Below the pieces are notes generated by a model. That model ran no database searches. It saw only the letters and a list, made by a program, of their open reading frames with translations, and had not been told where the DNA came from. The position numbers and the translations under genes were made by a program. 64,000 nt of DNA from the NCBI GenBank assembly GCA_020912385.1, contig CP087216.1:310001-374000 (forward strand). Reading direction: 5' to 3'. This document shows, in pieces, positions 48,474 through 59,519 of this stretch. The DNA comes from Neofusicoccum parvum. Its lineage: Eukaryota > Ascomycota > Dothideomycetes > Botryosphaeriales > Botryosphaeriaceae. The stretch's first letter is position 1. Each line of letters opens with the position of its first letter.

Positions 48474-48944
48474 ATGGCGGAAGTTGTCGGCCTCGTTGCG
48501 TCCGTGGCGACACTGGCTGAGCTTAGCTTCAAGATTGCAAGCGAGATCCACGACTACGGAAACGCTGATCAACATCTGACCAACATCGAGCTTGAGGTCA
48601 GGACCATGTGCGAGATTGTGAGGGATTTGGGCAAAGTATTCAAGGATGACGATGCCATCTCAACCGCGCGGGAAATATTGGCAGCCTGCGAGGGCGTGTT
48701 AATGAAGATGGGCCATGCGGTCCTAAAGGCCAAAAAGAGGAAGACGCTTTACCTGTTCTACAGGCACAAATTGGACAACCTGAACGTGGACTTGGCTCGG
48801 CTGAAGAGCACGTTGGCGCTGATGGTAGCGATAGCACGCTTGAAGCATGAAAGGACAGCCCGCACCAACCGGTTTTTGCGGGTGGCCATCCAGATCTATC
48901 TCCGCATTCGAAAGAAACGAGAAGGCAAGGAGCTCAAGATCTGA
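48474..48944 (+). CDS. Stand-alone fungal STAND-type N-terminal domain protein (156 aa)
   Basis: Intronless as read. It begins MAEVVGLVASVATLAELSFK, the usual opening of helical N-terminal domains of fungal NACHT/NB-ARC (STAND) and ankyrin death proteins (compare the MAEVAGIA start of the neighbour at 45516). The body is all-helical with heptad-like Leu/Ile spacing (ILAACEGVLMKMGHAVLKAK; LDNLNVDLARLKSTLALMVA). The C-terminus is strongly basic (RIRKKREGKELKI). No NTPase or repeat domain follows in any frame for the next 800 bp, so it is either a complete minimal effector/adaptor or the surviving 5' end of a larger gene. The ATG context is good (ACGATGG). Confidence 0.7.
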   Translation: MAEVVGLVASVATLAELSFKIASEIHDYGNADQHLTNIELEVRTMCEIVRDLGKVFKDDDAISTAREILAACEGVLMKMGHAVLKAKKRKTLYLFYRHKLDNLNVDLARLKSTLALMVAIARLKHERTARTNRFLRVAIQIYLRIRKKREGKELKI

Positions 48945-49781
48945 TATTCGTGGTGGAGTCTTTCCCGTCAATTCGCCGGCTATCCTTTTGGCTGGCCACT
49001 CAATTACGCCCGATGATCCGGAGCACTACCTTCAAGCCCGTTCAAGAACTTCTTCACGGCACAGACTGGATGCAGGGGTGTGGTGATGAACCCCTTTCGC
49101 CAAGTTCGTTACACCTTTCCAAGTATTCTCATGGAAATATTAGGACGGTGTTGCGAAGAAATATCCTCAATCTTCAGCGAGCACTGCGTTGCGTGATGGA
49201 TCTGGCCATGGATCGGTGATCCGTGCTTACTACATAAGAAGGTTCAGATGAATCTCTTGGAGTGGGAGTTTGCTAGCATGGTTGGAAGATTGGCGAAGGT
49301 GCCGCTGGGACGCCAATATGGACTCCTCGCAGCCGACTGGTAACACGGCATTCGCTTTACCTTGGCAAAACTGGAGACTCTGGACCTGATGTACTTGGGG
49401 ATATCGTACAAGAACAAGTTCGCTTCTGCATGGTATGTGTTAGTAGTGCGATTTTCCAAGATGGCGAGTAGCGTACATTCATTCATTGGGAAAGTTCTGT
49501 CTGGACGGGCTGGTAGTAGGTATATATACTCTTAATTATAGTGAGACATTTTATGGTTTATCATACCAGATTGTGATAGATGTGACATGATACTGCTACT
49601 GGCTTGCAAGTAATAATCTCTTTGTCAATTACATTATCCGGCCTACATTGTCCGTGACGCTCAACATGGTTGGTGGTGAGGATAAGGACGCCATCCGAGT
49701 ATTCGAGGACTCAAAAGAAAATTTACGTATACAGATTTCGGACCCCGTTTTTCAACAACGGAAATGGCAATTTCCTTGAGT
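48945..49781. other. Intergenic, 0.84 kb, possibly with decayed coding sequence
   Basis: 3' flanks of the 156-aa gene and of the GNAT gene (convergent), AT-rich from 49500. A frame at 48950-49219 looks weakly protein-like but has no motif. Confidence 0.4.
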
Positions 49782-50576
49782 CTATTGGGTAGATGACCCT
49801 TCTTGGTTGTCTGGAGGGTTCCAATGCATGACATCCCATTCAGTATGCGGCACCGGGCACCATTTCCATTTCCCAACCAGACGGAATCCCAGGCTCCGGT
49901 ACAGATGCGAGCCAGATGGGCTTGATGTCGTGCGAACGGGCACGCCCTCCGTCCGCGCCTTGTCCATGACCCACCCGGCCATCATCTTACCAATACCTCT
50001 GCCCTGGAATTTGGGGTGAACAGCCAGGTCACAGAACTCGTACCGTTCCTTGGGTCGTTTGAAATTTTCCTCGGTCCAAGTGTGCGAGTCGTCCCCTTTG
50101 CAAGTCTCGCTCATGGCCCTGGCATTGGCGGCGTCCACCATCACGTGGGTAGAATCGATACCGGTCAGTACGTCATCAGACTCGCGGACTGGGCTCTTCA
50201 CAATTTTGGGAGGGGTTTCGACTTCTATAGAAGATATCAGGGGATCGTTGATTGCAAAAATGGATATTCGTAACGTACTCTTTGTGGATTTATTCCGTCT
50301 CGGTCGACGACATTCACGGGTGTACACGCAGAAGCCGATGATTTCGGGGGTACCTTGCCAATGATCGTCACCAGGCTCCAGGGTGACGATGATGGCAGAG
50401 CCACAGGGTCTATCGAAGCTCTGTCTGAGCAGAGCTTCTTGGACATCGACAAATTTCTCTGGGTATTCTCGGCGGCCAGGGTAAAGGTATGTCTCAATCG
50501 GGTCGTCGACAAATGCGACGGCAGAAAGAGACGCTATCGCGCGTATGTCTGCGTCGGTTGCTGGTCTGAGGAGCAT
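49782..50576 (-). CDS. GNAT-family N-acetyltransferase
   Basis: Acetyl-CoA-dependent transferase; substrate unknown. Single frame 49782-50576 (264 aa), beginning MLLRPATDADIRAIASLSAV. The acetyl-CoA-binding motif A is clear: CDLAVHPKFQGRGIGKMMAG (Q/R-x-x-G-x-G/A), followed by the B motif region with SGSHLYRSLGFRLVGK. A 54-nt stretch at 50225-50278 has intron ends (GTACGT ... TCTATAG) and is a multiple of three, so the protein is 264 aa unspliced or 246 aa spliced. The encoded peptide there (STLRISIFAINDPLISS) sits in a variable loop, so the intron is likely real. It lies within the accessory island on the opposite strand to its neighbours. Confidence 0.88.
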   Translation of the reverse strand: MLLRPATDADIRAIASLSAVAFVDDPIETYLYPGRREYPEKFVDVQEALLRQSFDRPCGSAIIVTLEPGDDHWQGTPEIIGFCVYTRECRRPRRNKSTKSTLRISIFAINDPLISSIEVETPPKIVKSPVRESDDVLTGIDSTHVMVDAANARAMSETCKGDDSHTWTEENFKRPKERYEFCDLAVHPKFQGRGIGKMMAGWVMDKARTEGVPVRTTSSPSGSHLYRSLGFRLVGKWKWCPVPHTEWDVMHWNPPDNQEGSSTQ

Positions 50577-51240
50577 TTTTAACAGGTTGAATCCCCCAAG
50601 AAATACGTAATGATAATGTCGAAGGAAGAATGCGGTATGTGTTGAACAACAGGGTTTGAATTTGATAGTTTTTGTAACCGAAAGAAAAGCACAAAGATCG
50701 GTGGAAGACCGCAGAACCTTGCGACACAGTGAGATGAGTGACTCATTTCCAATCTCACCCTATGTCGCCGTACCTCGACATTTGTTACGAGGAGCTTCGT
50801 GACACCACCACCGAACGAACACCGCCACGGCACGACACCGCATTACCGAGAGCGGAAAGGCGGTTTTTAGCTCCGGGTCATCCCCACACATGGAGAACTT
50901 AACAACTTTGTGGCGCAGCATCCAGCCGAGCAGAGGAGCTTAACTCGAAAGGAATAGGTATCTATTTCGAGCTACTCCTCACATGGCCGTTCCTCCCACA
51001 GCGTCCTGTGGCGGCTTAGCGGCTTTGCACATGAGCTTCAGTTCTGCAGTGTCTGCCTTCTCAACTGCATCACCGGCAGCTTCTTCCATCAAGCCCTAAT
51101 CCTATTCTCATTTGCGCGTCACAAGGTTTTGCCTGCATCCTTAGAATCGCCATGGCTGTGGTCTTAAGGGTTTTGCGGCGGGCGGTCGCGTTGCAGCGGC
51201 CGCGATCCCCAGCCTTGCCAAAATGCGAACTGTCAACACG
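50577..51240. other. Intergenic, 0.66 kb
   Basis: Upstream of GNAT (minus) and upstream of the kinase relic (plus). No feature recognised apart from a possible start of the relic near 51152 (ATGGCTGTG) in another frame. Confidence 0.4.
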
Positions 51241-51715
51241 CACCTTGCCTGTAATTTACCAGAATCAAAAGGAGAGGAGCATCTACTTAGAGTCCGCCTC
51301 AAAACCTTCTGTCCAGTGAATACTGGGCAGGTATTTGATTCCCAGTACCAGGTCATCACCAAGCTTGGCTACAGCGTCTGTTCAACGGTCTGACCCTGTC
51401 GAGACCTGCAGTTTGGGCCTCCGCCACCTTTATCCCTTCTCATCCGAGTTCCTGACAGGCAGAGCCGCTACTTCGTTATTAAAATCTATGCCCGTAGCCC
51501 CGCGTACATACAGCATTCAGACGGCACGTGAGCTGCGCCTCCGAGCGTCTGTGTCAAGACTAATCACCCAGGAAAGTCTTTTAGGAAAGTCATCTATACG
51601 AAACATTCTGAATCAGTTTAAAGTTGAAGGATTTAATGGCTCTCTTCTATGCCTGACTTATAAGCCGTTTATCATGAGAACATCAGAGCTTACTCGGTGG
51701 GCTAGAGCAGTATAA
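51241..51715 (+). pseudogene. Broken 5' part of an SRPK-like Ser/Thr protein kinase
   Basis: Reading from 51241, the sequence gives EEHLLRV..., then CPVNTGQVFDSQYQVITKLG (51310-51369), the N-terminal line of fungal SRPK-type kinases including the glycine-loop region (KLGYSVCSTV). An in-frame TGA at 51391-51393 stands where the family has the Trp of STVWL. Homology continues in the same frame (CRDLQ; SRYFVIKIYAR with the ATP-binding Lys). It then shifts by one base near 51525-51535 into ARELRLRASV and IRNILNQFKVEGFNGSLLCL, matching the family's IRxLLDSFxVxGPxGxHxCLV. It ends at a stop at 51713-51715, before any HRD or DFG. So it has one stop, one frameshift and a 3' truncation. The first lesion and Gly-to-Ser in the loop are both G-to-A changes. 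Confidence 0.75.
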
Positions 51716-51724
51716 GGAGTGTGA

Positions 51725-51755
<31 letters not shown>

Positions 51756-51756
51756 G
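51725..51756 (+). repeat. (TTG)n microsatellite
   Basis: About ten TTG units directly after the kinase relic, where the rest of the kinase gene would be expected. Confidence 0.95.
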
Positions 51757-52167
51757 CTGTTTTTGTTGGGAGTGGACATCGTGGCGGTTAGTTTTGACGT
51801 TGTTTGAAAGTCGTGCGTGGTAGGTGGTAATAGCAGAGGCAGTTTGAGGTCTGATGAGATGGTGAAGAAGGATCTAAAGACTAAGGAGGAACTGCGGTGC
51901 ACCATCTATCAGAGAAAAGTGAGCTGTACCTATTTCCGTCGGCGCATATGCGCCCAATAGTCTAGCGGCGGTAGACGCGGGCTCTTTACGGATCGGCGTC
52001 GGGTCGTGCTGTGCCGCCCCCACCTCTCCGTTGTGCGGCGCTTATTCCTCGCTGCCTGGTATTTATCGTAGCGTAAATCTATCATCGGCGCTAAATGGAA
52101 ATGAAATCCAATTGAACGCTTTCGACTTCTCTTTCTCCCCGTCGTGAATCCCTGTTCAGCATCAAGT
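51757..52167. other. Intergenic, 0.4 kb
   Basis: Upstream of the HET gene. No kinase homology resumes here in any frame that I can see. Confidence 0.45.
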
Positions 52168-54472
52168 ATGCTTTGCCAGACGTGTTTCCGCATGTTGCAT
52201 GACCATGCCGATCGAGACCCGGAAGTATGTTTCGTGTTCCCATACTTCAACCATCACAAAAATACCAGGGGACTTCGACAATCGGTCAAAGAATGCTGTT
52301 CCATATGTTTGGTGGTCTCAGCACAGCTGGAACGGAACGGGGTTGATTTGTCTGGAGACATGAGCCTCGATTTAACGGTCATTCTGAATTTCAATGGAGA
52401 AGCGGGAGGATACTACTACCTGAGTTTTCTATCTAATGACCGATTCATAAAAGAGTTGCATCTGAAACCAATAAGTATGTCTCTAGAGTATTCCTCCGGC
52501 GTTGGACCCCGGCGTCCAGGCACTTACTAACGTGCAAGCCGTCGCAGAACGACGAAGCACCTGGCGAGGGTCACAGAGTTCAAAGCGAAAAACTCCAATA
52601 CCAGACAACACAGGCTCAGCAGAAACCTTCGAGATTGCCAAGCACTGGATCTCGAAATGTAAATGCGCAAGTCCGAGGCAAGAGTGGTATCCGGACCGGT
52701 TGCTTGATTTGCGAGAGGTGAAAACGGCAATCGGGCTGGATAAACAAGCCATCTTGAAAAGCAGAGTTCTCTTGGTGGAGAACTCAGAGGAGTGGAAGAA
52801 AGAAAAGTCCGTGGAAGTCAGCGATAACCGATACGTGACACTGAGTCACTGCTGGGGCAAAAAGCCAGTGCCTGTCCAGCTGACAAGTGGGACTTTGCGG
52901 CCATTCAAGACCCAGGGGATCACGTTGGATGTGTTGCCCCAGACATTCCGCGATGCTGTCATCTTCGCAAGCCATCTGGAAAATGTGCGGTTTATCTGGA
53001 TCGACTCACTTTGCATTGTTCAGAGAAGCGATGATGACAGAACGAGACTTCACGAGGAAGACTGGAATTGGCAGTCGGCCCTCATGGACAAGATCTACCA
53101 CCATTCATACCTCAACATTTCTGCGGCAAGTTCTGTGGACAGCAGCGGTGGCTTGTTCTTCTCCAGAAACTCAGACTTGCTACGAGAGGAAGAGATCAAC
53201 TTGAACATCGGCTTATTACCCGATGTGCGCGTGTATGACGACTACAGCAAGGGCCGTGCGATAAGGTGCATAAAAGCAGGCTTCAGGAGTATCTTCGATT
53301 GCATACGAGAGGTTAGTCGTCAAAGCCAGCGGATAAGGTGTACTATCCACACTCCTTCTCTTTGGGAGGATCTCATTGAGCGCGCGCAAGTCAACACAAG
53401 AGGATGGATTTACCAAGAAAGATTGCTGGCTCCAAGGGTATTGTACTTTTGTGGCACCCAGATTGCTTGGGAGTGTTCCGAGGTTGATTGCTGCGAAAGC
53501 TATGTGGATGGTGTTCCAAGCCTTAGGTTCAAAACCGGAAGGACAGGAGGCGTCGCTTTGGAGGACTCATTCAAGAGCCTCGACTCAGAAAAAAGTGGGA
53601 AGTTGCTGCGCGAGGCCAGACTGAGAGGCTTGGACGACCCGGATAAGGACCTTCCGGGACTCTATACTTACGAGCTTTGGAAACGGATCGTTGAAGTATA
53701 TTCTGGGAAAACCCTGAGCTGTCCAGGCGACAAGCTCATTGCACTCTCTGGTATCGCCAAACACTTCTTCGATCAGAAGCTTGCCGCTAGCCTGTTCTCA
53801 GCGGAAGACGACCACCCGTACATTGTTGGATTCTGGAGGACTTACCTCGAAAGCCAGCTTTTGTGGTATGTGAACCCAATCTTCGATCACGGTCGATTCT
53901 ACAATGAAGCAGAGCGCCATTCTTGGCGCGCCCCTTCGTTTTCCTGGGCAGCGCTAGACGTACCACAGGGCATCAAGTACGGAGATTTCACGGACCAAGA
54001 TGTGCTGTTCCAGGTCCAGGACGTCAATCTGAGATACAAAGACGCCAGGAATAAGTTCGGTATGGTCGAGGCTGCGGACTGCTACCTTTTGCTCAACGGT
54101 CGGATGAGAGAAATTGAGCTGCGAAATAATGACGGCCCACTTCGCCATTGGGATTTCGTCGATGCCGACAAACCCGAAAACCCGTCACCGGAGGAGCAGC
54201 CGCACGTCAATGTATACCTGGATAGCCCTAACACTGATCGGGATATATTCGAGCCGGGTACGAAGATTTTTATGATGGCTGGGGCACGCGGCGAACGAAC
54301 GTTAAAAGAGTGGGATCGATACCTGTATTGTCTGCTGTTGCAATTGAAGGGAGAAAAAGAAGGCCGGCGTGTATTCAAGCGTATCGGGCTTTTGAAGCTA
54401 AACAGCTCAACAGAACCCAAAGCCCAACAGCATGCTGCAGCTGCTTGGCTGGAAGAAGTGTACCTTTTCTAG
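52168..54472 (+). CDS. Heterokaryon-incompatibility (HET) domain protein (743 aa)
   Basis: HET-domain proteins trigger cell death or growth arrest when unlike fungal individuals fuse; the HET domain is TIR-like in some analyses. Exons 52168-52474 and 52548-54472; the 73-nt intron has a perfect TACTAAC branch site. The N-terminus carries Cys pairs (MLCQTCF; ECCSICLV), as in many HET proteins. HET core motifs: YVTLSHCWGKK (residues 198-208), LPQTFRDAVIFA (232-243), VRFIWIDSLCIVQRSDDD (249-266), MDKIYHHSYLNISAAS (282-297). The downstream HET-family block RGWIYQERLLAPRVLYF is about 387-403. The remaining 340 residues are the usual variable C-terminal region (e.g. SWRAPSFSWAALDV). No STAND or repeat domain is fused. 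The gene looks intact. Confidence 0.95.
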
Positions 54473-55117
54473 CCGGAACATAGCGGCCTTCAATCGTAGA
54501 GAGTCGTCCAGCGAGTCAACAGGTGTCAATGGAGTGTTATCCAGTAGTGGGTTTCGTAGTCTGAGGCGATTGGCTGAGCATGGTTCTGAAGTGCACTGTC
54601 GTTGAGGCGAGACCGTGGAAGAAGACGGAATTCTTTGAGACCCAAGGGAGACAACGGGGTTAAGCAGCCACGGCTGGGGTCCGTGCGACGCGCGGGCCGA
54701 AAGGTGGAGAGCTGTCTGCAAGCTCCCGACCACTCCCTCACCCCTCCGCGCATCATCCGGCCAAGCCTGCGCGCATCTCGCGGTGCCTGGACGATCGAGG
54801 CATCTCGTGTTCGCGTGCATGGCGATGGGCCACTCAGAGGAGGCGACGCCGCCGGGCGCTCTCAGCAAAGCGAGGCGGGCAGCCTCACCGACGCCCAACC
54901 TCGCCATTAAAATCAAGATCCCGCAGATGAGCTGTCACCAGCCATCGCCCTGCTGACAGCACCCCCAGATAATCCTCCAGGGACGGCCACCGCTTCTGCG
55001 CCGCTGCATACTGTACCAACCTTCTCTTTCGTGTGAATATTCTTATCCTCTCCCCCGGTGCTTCGCCGACTTTCTCTTGCATCGCTTATCGACCCGCGCA
55101 CCCGGTCCCCAACCCCC
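54473..55117. other. Intergenic, 0.65 kb
   Basis: 3' flank of the HET gene and promoter of the GPI-protein gene. A 102-codon plus frame at 54602-54910 is compositionally unlike a protein and was not accepted. Confidence 0.5.
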
Positions 55118-56688
55118 ATGCCGAACTCCCTCCTCTCCCTGCCGTCATCGCTGCTCCTCCTACTGTCTTCCTCCTACCTTGCGACAGCCGAGCCCTGGCC
55201 GTACAACCTCCCGAAGCACGAGAAATACTGGCCCGAGCATGAGGAGTTTGTCAAACGGGATGCATACATACAACAACGAATGGCGGGGCAGTCTCCGGCC
55301 GGGGTCCAGAAGATGAGCAGCGACCCCGGCGAGAAGTTCTACCTTGGCTACTGGCAGTTTGAGGCTGCCAGTGCTGAGATGGGACGGGACGAGTCGGCAG
55401 ATAACTTCAGTGGAAGGGCGCAGGCTGTGAACGTGGATGCGGATGAGCAATACTCCAATGCGTCATTGGCCGAGGACATACTTCCTCCACTTCTTCTACA
55501 CTCGGAAACACCCAATTCTGGACGGAGTTTGCTCAGGTTTCTCCAGCGCAACCTGCTTGAGAAGCGAGACTTCCAGTGCCCCACCGGAACAAACAGCTGC
55601 GCAAACATCGACCGGCCGAACAGCTGCTGCCCTTCGAGCGAGACTTGCGTCATTGTTGAGGATACTGGCTTGGGTGACGTGGGATGCTGTCCGGCTGGGG
55701 GCACATGTTCTGGTGGAGTGTCGAGTTGCAACACCGCTGCAGGCTACACCAGCTGCCCAGATAGCGACAACGGTGGCTGCTGTATTCCGGGCTACACATG
55801 CCAGGATGTAGGCTGTAAGTTCTCTTATTGGTGCTGACCAGGGACTCTTGATCCCTGGGGCAGATCTTGGAGCAGCACTGACTCGATACAGGCGTCGTGA
55901 GCAACACTGTCACTATGACTACAACCCTCCCCCCCTCGACTTCGACGACCAGCACTCGGACAAGTTCAACATCAAGCGCTAGCTCTACAACAAGTAGTGA
56001 AGAGACTACTACAACCACATCGCCCAGCTCGACAACGACGTCGACCGAGAGTGCCTCCAGCACCACTCCGCAAGGTACACTTAGCTGTAGCACTGGCTTC
56101 AGGTCTTGCCCTGCAAGTTTGGGCGGAGGGTGCTGTCCCACGGATAGAGCCTGCGGATCTGCAGAATGTCCAGCGCTGTCAACGGCCTCCTCGACATCTA
56201 CCAGTGCCACCAGCGCTCTCCCTCCTGTGCGCCCGACAAGCGACGCTGATAGCTCTCCCACCACCGAAGAGCCTTCGTCGACTAGGAGTATTGACGGCTG
56301 CCCGACTGGCTTCTATGCCTGCTCTGCTTACTACCAGGGAGGCTGCTGCCGCGTAGGCCGCGACTGCCAAAAGACGTCTTGCCCGGCTGTCTCCACAACG
56401 GATTTGGTGAGTAACGGGATCACAATTGTCGCACAAACGGGAGCGTCCTTTGCTACCCAGAGCGGTTCTTGCGCGACTGGATGGTCTAGCTGTGCAGCTA
56501 GTTTGGGCGGGGGGTGCTGCCCCAGCGGATACAGCTGCGGGAGCAGCTGCACGAACACTGCCGCTAGCACAGCGTCGGCGAGTGCGGTTGCCAAAGTGGC
56601 GCCCAGCGCGGCCCCGGACGTGGAGGTTTGGGGCTGGCTCCTAGCAGTTGTGGCGCTGGGCAGCGGCGTTGCGATGCTGGCGCTGTAG
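55118..56688 (+). CDS. GPI-anchored, Cys-rich surface protein with repeated CC modules (497 aa)
   Basis: Exons 55118-55814 and 55892-56688 (77-nt intron). Signal peptide 1-24 (MPNSLLSLPSSLLLLLSSSY). Then a non-repetitive charged region (25-150), and Cys modules at about 154-197, 204-233, 298-325, 369-396 and 426-452. The last three share Cys-x-Thr-Gly-(Phe/Trp)-x-(Ser/Ala)-Cys, then Gly-Gly-(Gly)-Cys-Cys-x5-Cys-x3/4-Cys. Modules are separated by Ser/Thr-rich, probably O-mannosylated spacers. The C-terminus is a hydrophobic tail (about 476-497, WGWLLAVVALGSGVAMLAL) fitting GPI attachment. The modules resemble small carbohydrate-binding or epidermal-growth-factor-like knots of fungal wall proteins, but ligand and role are unknown. 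A possible Lys-Arg cleavage site (LLEKRDFQC) precedes the first module. Confidence 0.88.
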
Positions 56689-57451
56689 GCGTCGCGGCAG
56701 CGGATGAGTTATGATAATCATGAGCACATAGACAGGGCATGCCTGAAACGATAGAGCTATTTTCCCCAGTGAACCAATTGCACTACCCAAAAGATCTGAG
56801 GGGCGCCGGTGCCGGTGCGATGCTCGGCCTGGCGTCGCACAGCGGCAGGGATGTCAGGCTGAGATCTGGTGATGCGCGGCTGGAACGTGGGCCGGCATGG
56901 GCTCTGGCGGCCGTGGGCGTTGCGGCGGGAAGATCTCGCACAGGTCGCAGTCGAATTGCGCAGCAGCAGATTAAATAGCCGTGGGCGCTGGGGGCGATGG
57001 GGCGAGGGTGAGCTGATCGGCGGGCTGGCTCACATGCAGCGCGAATCCACATTGGATGAAGAAGCGCAGATCAGCGGGTTTGGGCGTGTTAGCCGACCTG
57101 CGCGCCCCCCACATCATCGCCCATGCTTAAACAACGTCAACCACGCATCTGCTCAGGTCACATCTGACGGCGGCCCGCCAACCACGCGCCAGTCTCGCTC
57201 CCTCCACCGCGCCCCTCGTGTTTCGCTGCTGAGGTTCGCCACCCCGACCCCGCAACACCACACGAGCCCGGCACCGCCCAAAGTCGTCCACCTCTCGCCT
57301 CCGCCGCCCAATTGTCCACCGACGTGCACCGAGCACCGCCGAAGCCCCCCGACGACTGGCGTGCGTCTTGATGGAGCACATCTGGCTGCTGGCCATATCG
57401 CGATTGCCTTGAAGACCTGCACCAGGTCTTCAAACGCTAGCGATAGCCAGC
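56689..57451. other. Intergenic, 0.76 kb
   Basis: Between the GPI protein and the mitochondrial carrier, both plus. GC-rich; no feature recognised. Confidence 0.5.
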
Positions 57452-58939
57452 ATGCCTTCTTCTCCCCAGGACGATGGCGTCCCCATAGCCACCAACCGCC
57501 ATGTCTCGCAGGCCGTGGTCGCCAGCCATGAGTACACCCGCCTTGCCAAAAAGTACAGAACCGAGATCGCCGCGAGCTCCAGCAGCTTGCTTTCTACCGT
57601 CACGGCTGTGAGTAGCTCCTCCGCCCCGCTGCCGCGTATCCGCGTCTTGGCCCGGCCTGCCTTGCTGACCCAACACCCTTCGCAGTATCCCCTCGACTCC
57701 GTGAAGACGCGCATGCAAACGTAAGATCTTCCTCACTCCACCCGCCCGCACCGTGGCAATTGACGCTGACTTCCTCAAAGGTACAGCAACAGGTTCACCG
57801 GCGTCGTCGACTGCGTTCAACAAACCTACAGGACCGAAGGCACCAAGGGCTTCTGGCGCGGTAAGCTCAACCACACCTCAATTGGCCTCACCCCGGTGCT
57901 AACGACATCCTTCTAGGTGTCCTCTCCCCGCTCGCGAGCATCACGCTGGTTCGCACCGTCTCGTTCTCCGTCTACCAACGCGCCAAGTATACATATGATG
58001 CATGGATTACCCGCGCGACGGGCAACTCGCCTTTGGCAATCGCGAACACTAGGGGCGCCCGGCCCACTCTCTCAACCATGTCCTGCTTCTTCTCGGCCGG
58101 CGCTACGGCTGGTGCAGTCATTACCTTCATTGCCTGTACGCAACCCCCGGCCACAAGAACATTGGATTGAGAGAGCGGCAATGATAACATGCAGGTTTCT
58201 AGGTCCATTTGAGCTCACGAAGATGAGCGCCCAGATCTCGGTCCTCGCTCAAGCTAAGGAGGGCGGCGCAAAGCCCAACCCGATTGTCCAGAGCTATGCA
58301 GAGCTGGGCACGTTCCGCACCGCACAGATGGTCGTCAAGCACCGGGGCATGTCAGGCTTGTATGCCGGAGTTCACTACCACCTGCGTAAGTGTAGTTGAG
58401 CGGCTGGGATATCGGGTCTGCGCTAACAACGCTACAGTCCGTGACACTATCGGTACCGGCATCTACTTCATGACGTACGAGAGCTCGAAGCAGCTGCTTG
58501 CCAACGCTCGTGGAAACTCCCCGACCTCTCCAATGGCTGTCGTCGTTGCTGGAGGCCTCTGTGGTCTCGTCAGCTGGGCTTGTGTACGCTTCGGACTCAA
58601 TATCTGTTCTGGATTTTAGGATCTAACTAGCATGATTAGATCTACCCCATCGACACGGCCAAGAGCATTTACCAGCGCAACTGCTTCACCCAACACAAAG
58701 ATCGCACCACGAAGCAGAAGATCCAATTCTTCAATCCGCGCATGTACAAGGGTGCGTCATAACTATCCTTTCTCGAGCGTAAAGTGTCCTTGAAATAACA
58801 ATAGCTCGTAGGTCTCGGAGTTTCCATGAGCCGCTCCTGCGTCGTCAACGCCATCTTCTTCTCCGCATTCGAACTAATTAAGAAGCGCATCAACCGCCTT
58901 GAGTACGACGAGGACCTCCTTCGCGCCCACGGAAAATGA
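57452..58939 (+). CDS. Mitochondrial carrier protein (SLC25 family), substrate unassigned
   Basis: Eight exons: 57452-57607, 57686-57720, 57781-57860, 57917-58135, 58203-58385, 58438-58583, 58640-58751, 58812-58939, giving 352 residues; all phases close. Three carrier signatures: YPLDSVKTRMQ (repeat 1, made by the small second exon), ACPFELTKMSAQ (repeat 2, requires the CTAG|GTCC acceptor) and YPIDTAKSIYQ (repeat 3). Helix-rich segments lie between them (e.g. SAGATAGAVITFIA; VVVAGGLCGLVSWAC). The atypical second and third signatures (PFELTK, PIDTAK) place it in the fungal branch near acylcarnitine/ornithine-like carriers, but I cannot name a substrate. Seven introns of 52-78 nt make it the most intron-rich gene here. 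Confidence 0.88.
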
Positions 58940-59499
58940 ACAGGGATTCTTGTCTTCCATTATCTTATCGGCGCTTTACCTTGTCTCTACAGACGACCAC
59001 AGCGGAAACTGGACCTTGCAAACCACTCACTACAGAAGAGACTCCTCGGGTTTCTTGAACATTCTCAACAGAGAGACGGAGATGGAAGCAGGTCAACAAT
59101 CATCATCGGCATAATTGTTTTACGGGGGGCTTTTCCTTTTCCTATTTCCTTTTTTTTTTCTCGGGGCGATTAAGCGACGGGCTTTCACATGCGGTGGCTT
59201 CTGACGGGCGATGATCAGGCTTCGATCACGAAAGGGAACGGGGGGTTGTTCTGTGTACATTTAGGGCTTTTTCTTCCCCCCCAATCATGCGGAGCCGAAC
59301 GAGGGACTAGGGCATGATTAGGCACAAAGGGGGAACGATTCGGGCATATCGAAAAATGGTAAATTATCCATGCAAAAGTGCTTATCGCGAACATCGAATC
59401 TTGCGGAATGTTGAGGCGCTGGCGCTTATCTCTCATCCCCCAACGCATTGAGGAAGGGGTGGATTGCCGGTTTTTTCTCTGATGCATGGCATCTGCCGA

Positions 59500-59519
59500 A
59501 GCAGCAGCAGCAGCAGCAG
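59500..59519. repeat. (GCA)n microsatellite
   Basis: About six to seven AGC/GCA units in non-coding DNA. Confidence 0.9.
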
